17,806 bases of DNA, taken from contig JADLBT010000128.1 of the NCBI GenBank assembly GCA_020847555.1, forward strand, positions 1 through 17,806. Direction: 5' to 3'. Below are positions 15,365-17,806 of the stretch, piece after piece; positions within the stretch are counted from its first letter, which is position 1; each line of letters starts with the position of its first letter. The notes below the pieces were generated by a model. That model saw nothing but the letters and a program-made list of their open reading frames with translations. It ran no database searches and was not told the origin of the DNA. Made by a program: the position numbers and the translations under genes. Origin of the DNA: Gemmataceae bacterium (GTDB taxonomy: Bacteria; Planctomycetota; Planctomycetia; Gemmatales; Gemmataceae).

Positions 15365-15802
15365 GTGCGACCAGTACCCCTCCATCTCCGAGAAGCCAAC
15401 GAGTTCGTTGCTCTTCAGCACCGGCACAACCTGCCCACAGTCGGCGGCAAGTTCGCCGTGGGCGCTGCCGACGAAGAAGGCAAACTCGTCGGGGTCGCCG
15501 TCGCAGGACGGCCCGTGGCCCGTCGCCTCGACGACGGCGTGACTCTTGAAGTCCTTCGTGTCTGCACGGACGGGACGCCGAACGCCTGTTCGTTCCTGTA
15601 CACCCGCTGCGCCAAGATTGCCCGGCTGATGGGCTACCAGCGGGTCATTACCTACACGCTAACCTCGGAAGGCGGGGCCTCGCTGCGGGCGGTCGGAACC
15701 ACGCCGACCGGCCCGCTCGAACACGGCGAGTGGTCGAGCCCCTCCCGGCCCCGCAAGAGCCAGCCCGTCTACGCCGAGCCGAAATACCGCTGGGAATTGT
15801 GA
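15365..15802 (+). CDS. XF1762-like, GNAT-like protein of phage type
   Basis: The 145-residue protein resembles the XF1762 family found in phages, prophages and mobile islands. Recognisable blocks are LHLREANEFV (6-15), QHRHNLP (18-24), GGKFAVGA (27-34), GVAVAGRPVARRLDDG (43-58), LEVLRVCTDGTPNACSFLY (61-79) and GYQRVITYTLTSEGGASL (90-107). This layout is compatible with a GNAT-type acyltransferase fold, but no substrate is known. The start is GTG at 15365; an in-frame stop at 15329 limits longer versions and the Shine-Dalgarno is poor, so a start a few codons away is possible. The next gene begins 20 bases downstream in the same direction, which suggests a two-gene operon. Family assignment is from memory of the motif pattern. 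Confidence 0.75.
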   Translation: MRPVPLHLREANEFVALQHRHNLPTVGGKFAVGAADEEGKLVGVAVAGRPVARRLDDGVTLEVLRVCTDGTPNACSFLYTRCAKIARLMGYQRVITYTLTSEGGASLRAVGTTPTGPLEHGEWSSPSRPRKSQPVYAEPKYRWEL

Positions 15803-15822
15803 CCGCACCAGCTACATAGGGG

Positions 15823-16701
15823 GTGCGAGAATTCCATGTCCTCAACCTCGGTGCGGGGGTCCAAAGCACCGCCCTGTTCCTGATGGCCCGTGAGCCGGAC
15901 ACCAAGCTCCGCTTCGACGTGGCGATCTTCGCCGACACCGGCGAAGAGCCCGCCGCCGTGTACCACCGCCTCGAACACCTGCGGTCGCTCGGCCAGCCCG
16001 AGATCTGGGTCCGCTCGGCGGGGAAGCTCGGCGACGACCTGATCCACGGCGTCAACAGCACCGGCCAGCGGTTCGCCTCGATCCCGGCGTTCACCGCCGA
16101 GGACCACCTGCTGCGGCCCGGCTCCTGCGAGCACCGCCTCCCGCCAGCGCCGAAGTACGGCATGGTCCGCCGCCAGTGTACCAGCGAGTACAAGATCCGG
16201 GTGATCGAGAAGGCGATCCGCAGGGAGGTCGTCGGCCTACAGCACCGGCAGCGGATGCCCAAGGACGTGAAGGTGTACCAGTATTTCGGCATCACCACCG
16301 ACGAGCAGCGGCATGCGGAGAAAGCCAAGCGGCGGTTCGAGAAGATCCCGTGGGCGGTGCCGGTCTACCCGTTCATCGACATGGGCTGGTCCCGGCAGGA
16401 CTGCGTGGCGTGGCTGGACGGCAAGCTTCCCCACACGGTCCCCCGGTCGGCCTGTGTGTTCTGCCCGTATCGGACGAACAAGGAGTGGCTCCACCTGAAA
16501 GAGACCGACCCGGACGGCTGGGGCCGGGCGGTGGTAATCGACCACGCCTTGCGGCAGGAGGGCACGGTGGCGAACCGGAAGCTGGAGCAGAAGTTGTACC
16601 TGCACCGCAGTTGCATCCCGCTCGACCTCGTGGACCTCGAACGCCAGCACACGCTCTTCCGGCCCATGACCAACGAGTGCCAAGGGATGTGCGGCGTCTG
16701 A
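15823..16701 (+). CDS. PP-loop ATPase of the PAPS-reductase-like phage family
   Basis: The 292-residue protein has an N-terminal PP-loop, LGAGVQST (9-16), which in this superfamily binds ATP pyrophosphate for adenylation, followed by AIFADTGEEP (34-43). RQCTSEYKI (117-125) and the pair CVFC (211-214) with PYRTNKEW match phage phosphoadenosine-phosphosulfate-reductase-like proteins. Extra cysteines at 102, 119, 194, 264, 286 and 290 might help bind an iron-sulfur cluster or zinc. Phage members are not thought to be true sulfate-assimilation enzymes; related PP-loop enzymes modify tRNA or DNA (for example sulfur insertion). The start is GTG at 15823, because a TAG lies six bases upstream in frame; AGGGG overlaps closely. 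It follows the XF1762-like gene by 20 bases and ends 12 bases from the convergent HAD gene. Confidence 0.85.
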   Translation: MREFHVLNLGAGVQSTALFLMAREPDTKLRFDVAIFADTGEEPAAVYHRLEHLRSLGQPEIWVRSAGKLGDDLIHGVNSTGQRFASIPAFTAEDHLLRPGSCEHRLPPAPKYGMVRRQCTSEYKIRVIEKAIRREVVGLQHRQRMPKDVKVYQYFGITTDEQRHAEKAKRRFEKIPWAVPVYPFIDMGWSRQDCVAWLDGKLPHTVPRSACVFCPYRTNKEWLHLKETDPDGWGRAVVIDHALRQEGTVANRKLEQKLYLHRSCIPLDLVDLERQHTLFRPMTNECQGMCGV

Positions 16702-16713
16702 GCCGTCCCGCCG

Positions 16714-17406
16714 TCAGCTTCCGGCGTCGAATTCGAGCAGGTCGGCCACGACGAAATCCGCTGCGGGGTGAGCCGTTCGTGCGGGGTTGATCCAGACGGT
16801 GGCGAGGCCGAACGCCTTGGCCCCCTCGATGTCGCAGCGGAGGCTGTCGCCCACGAAGACGGCCCCCGACTTGCCGACGCCGAGGGGCCGCAGGGCGAGG
16901 TCGAACAGCACCGGCGACGGCTTGACGCTGCGGGTGTCGGACGAGAACACCACCGCCTTGAACAGCCCGAGGACGCCCGCCCTCTCCAACTCGTCGAGCC
17001 AGAGCCCCTTCCCGGCCCAGACGTTCGCCACCAGACCGAGTTCGTGCGTCTTGGCGAGCCGCCGCCGCAGGAAGGCGGCGTGGGCATCGGGGACACGCCC
17101 GAGTTCGTGCAGCCCGAAGACGTGGGCGAGCCGGTCGATCTCACCGTCGCCCAGCGCCGGGGCAATCCTCCGAAGTGCCTCAGCCACTTGCGGGAAGTCG
17201 TCGTACTTGTCTGGGTTCTCGTAGTCGTCGGCCATGAGCGAGTAGCACGACCGGATGAGGCGGTCCACGTCGCCGTCCGCCAGCGCCCCGCCGCCGACCG
17301 TGCGGTAGGTGGCCCCGAAGTCCTCGCCCGGCCCGAACCGATCCTCCCCGAACATGAACGTCCCGTTCATGTCGAGCAGCACCGCCCTGAACTTCGCCAG
17401 CGACAT
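16714..17406 (-). CDS. HAD-superfamily hydrolase-like protein with altered catalytic residues
   Basis: The 230-residue protein has the HAD fold: motif I LLDMNGT (11-16, nucleophile D12), an all-helical cap (about 20-115), motif II region LGLVANVW (123-130), motif III K162 (SVKPSP) and motif IV FVGDSLRCD (184-192). In phosphatases the residue two after the nucleophile is Asp, acting as acid/base; here it is N14. The motif II Ser/Thr position appears to be A127. Both changes predict weak or altered phosphatase activity. The ATG at 17406 was chosen over the adjoining GTG; GGAGGGAG lies upstream. It starts 18 bases after the stop of the LamG fragment, in the same orientation, and is convergent with the PP-loop gene. 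The physiological substrate is unknown. Confidence 0.88.
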   Translation of the reverse strand: MSLAKFRAVLLDMNGTFMFGEDRFGPGEDFGATYRTVGGGALADGDVDRLIRSCYSLMADDYENPDKYDDFPQVAEALRRIAPALGDGEIDRLAHVFGLHELGRVPDAHAAFLRRRLAKTHELGLVANVWAGKGLWLDELERAGVLGLFKAVVFSSDTRSVKPSPVLFDLALRPLGVGKSGAVFVGDSLRCDIEGAKAFGLATVWINPARTAHPAADFVVADLLEFDAGS

Positions 17407-17424
17407 CACGAGCCTGCTCCCTCC

Positions 17425-17787
17425 CTACGGCCTCATGCGCTCCCAGCGCCCGTCGTTCCCTGACCCGCTCCGGTCGAGCACTCGGTCGCCCTCGACTGCC
17501 GACCCGTCGTAGATCAGCACAGCCTTCGCCGGGGCGTCGGCACCGTCCTTAGTGAACGCCTCGTCCGGCACGAAGTCTTCCTTGTAACGCTCGCCCTTGG
17601 AGATGCGGACGCACCGGAGGTGGCCCCGGAAGAAGAGCTTGTCGTGCTCTTCGCCCACGTTGCCGATAACGAATCGAGTCTCAGTAGATTCCGGTTCGAC
17701 TGTTGGGGGTGAGTGATGGGCGGGACAATCGCAAGGCCCCTCCTGAGAATGACTTGTGAGAGCAAGTGCATACCAGGAGGAGGCCAT
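17425..17787 (-). pseudogene. Truncated LamG-type protein fragment
   Basis: From about 17685 down to the TAG at 17425 the minus strand encodes a LamG/concanavalin-like C-terminus: TRFVIGNVGEEHDKLFFRGH, then CVRISKGERYKEDFVPDEAF, then a closing VLDRSGSGNDGRWE. Planctomycete exported proteins often end this way. The first roughly 35 codons of the open frame look non-native (Ser/Cys/His-rich, no signal peptide), and there is no upstream room for the rest of a LamG domain. The gene therefore seems cut near 17690-17720, by insertion or rearrangement. The plus strand at the edge has AGGAGGAGGCC before an ATG at 17786 that stops after five codons. The fragment is 18 bases upstream of the HAD gene. 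Confidence 0.6.
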
Positions 17788-17806
17788 GCGACCTACCCAC
17801 TAGACC

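Noticed and set aside
15143..15427. 94-codon minus-strand frame between the Gfo/Idh/MocA and XF1762-like genes
   Set aside because: It covers the tandem repeat and overlaps the phage-type gene start, without a ribosome site or recognisable domain.

Overview
The window is GC-rich bacterial DNA and almost certainly comes from a planctomycete, most likely of the Gemmata type. The strongest evidence is an adjacent pair: a PSCyt1/PSCyt2/LamG/PSD1 protein and a DUF1501 protein. These families are greatly expanded in Planctomycetes. Tat-type leaders, a zinc-ribbon/TM/coiled-coil protein, a Gfo/Idh/MocA protein and another LamG fragment fit the same lineage. No rRNA, tRNA or CRISPR array was seen.

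Layout. 176-4017 (minus): hisF, then a pilT-like and a pilB/gspE-like secretion ATPase in tight order. The hisF-pilT junction carries a 12-bp hairpin and an 8-bp repeat. 4294-4854 (plus): a PH-domain membrane protein. 5078-9817 (minus): the PSD1-type cytochrome-like protein followed by its DUF1501 partner, with GC-rich REP-like hairpins on both sides of the DUF1501 gene. 9818-10417: a 600-base gap. It holds an inverted relic of the PSCyt1 gene start, a 12-bp palindrome, a T-rich hairpin and a four-unit, exactly 20-bp-period array just upstream of the next gene. 10418-11419 (plus): zinc-ribbon/TM/coiled-coil protein. 11420-11948: a decayed coding relic and a large nested inverted repeat between convergent genes. 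11949-13508 (minus): Tat-exported protein of unknown function. 13694-15096 (minus): Gfo/Idh/MocA oxidoreductase followed by a small membrane protein. 15365-16701 (plus): two phage-type genes, XF1762-like and PP-loop/PAPS-reductase-like. 16714-17406 (minus): a HAD-family protein with altered catalytic positions. 17425-17787 (minus): a truncated LamG fragment at the window edge.

Functional picture. hisF is a histidine-biosynthesis gene away from other his genes and leads into two pilus/secretion ATPase genes. The PSD1/DUF1501 pair is presumably an exported two-protein unit; its substrate is unknown. The right-hand 2.7 kb looks accessory: phage-type genes, a truncated gene and short repeats. The most original signals are the 20-bp phased array at 10300-10379, the inverted PSCyt1 relic at 9836-9906, the 8-bp GTCACCYT repeat that also encodes part of a signal peptide, and the XF1762/PP-loop gene pair.
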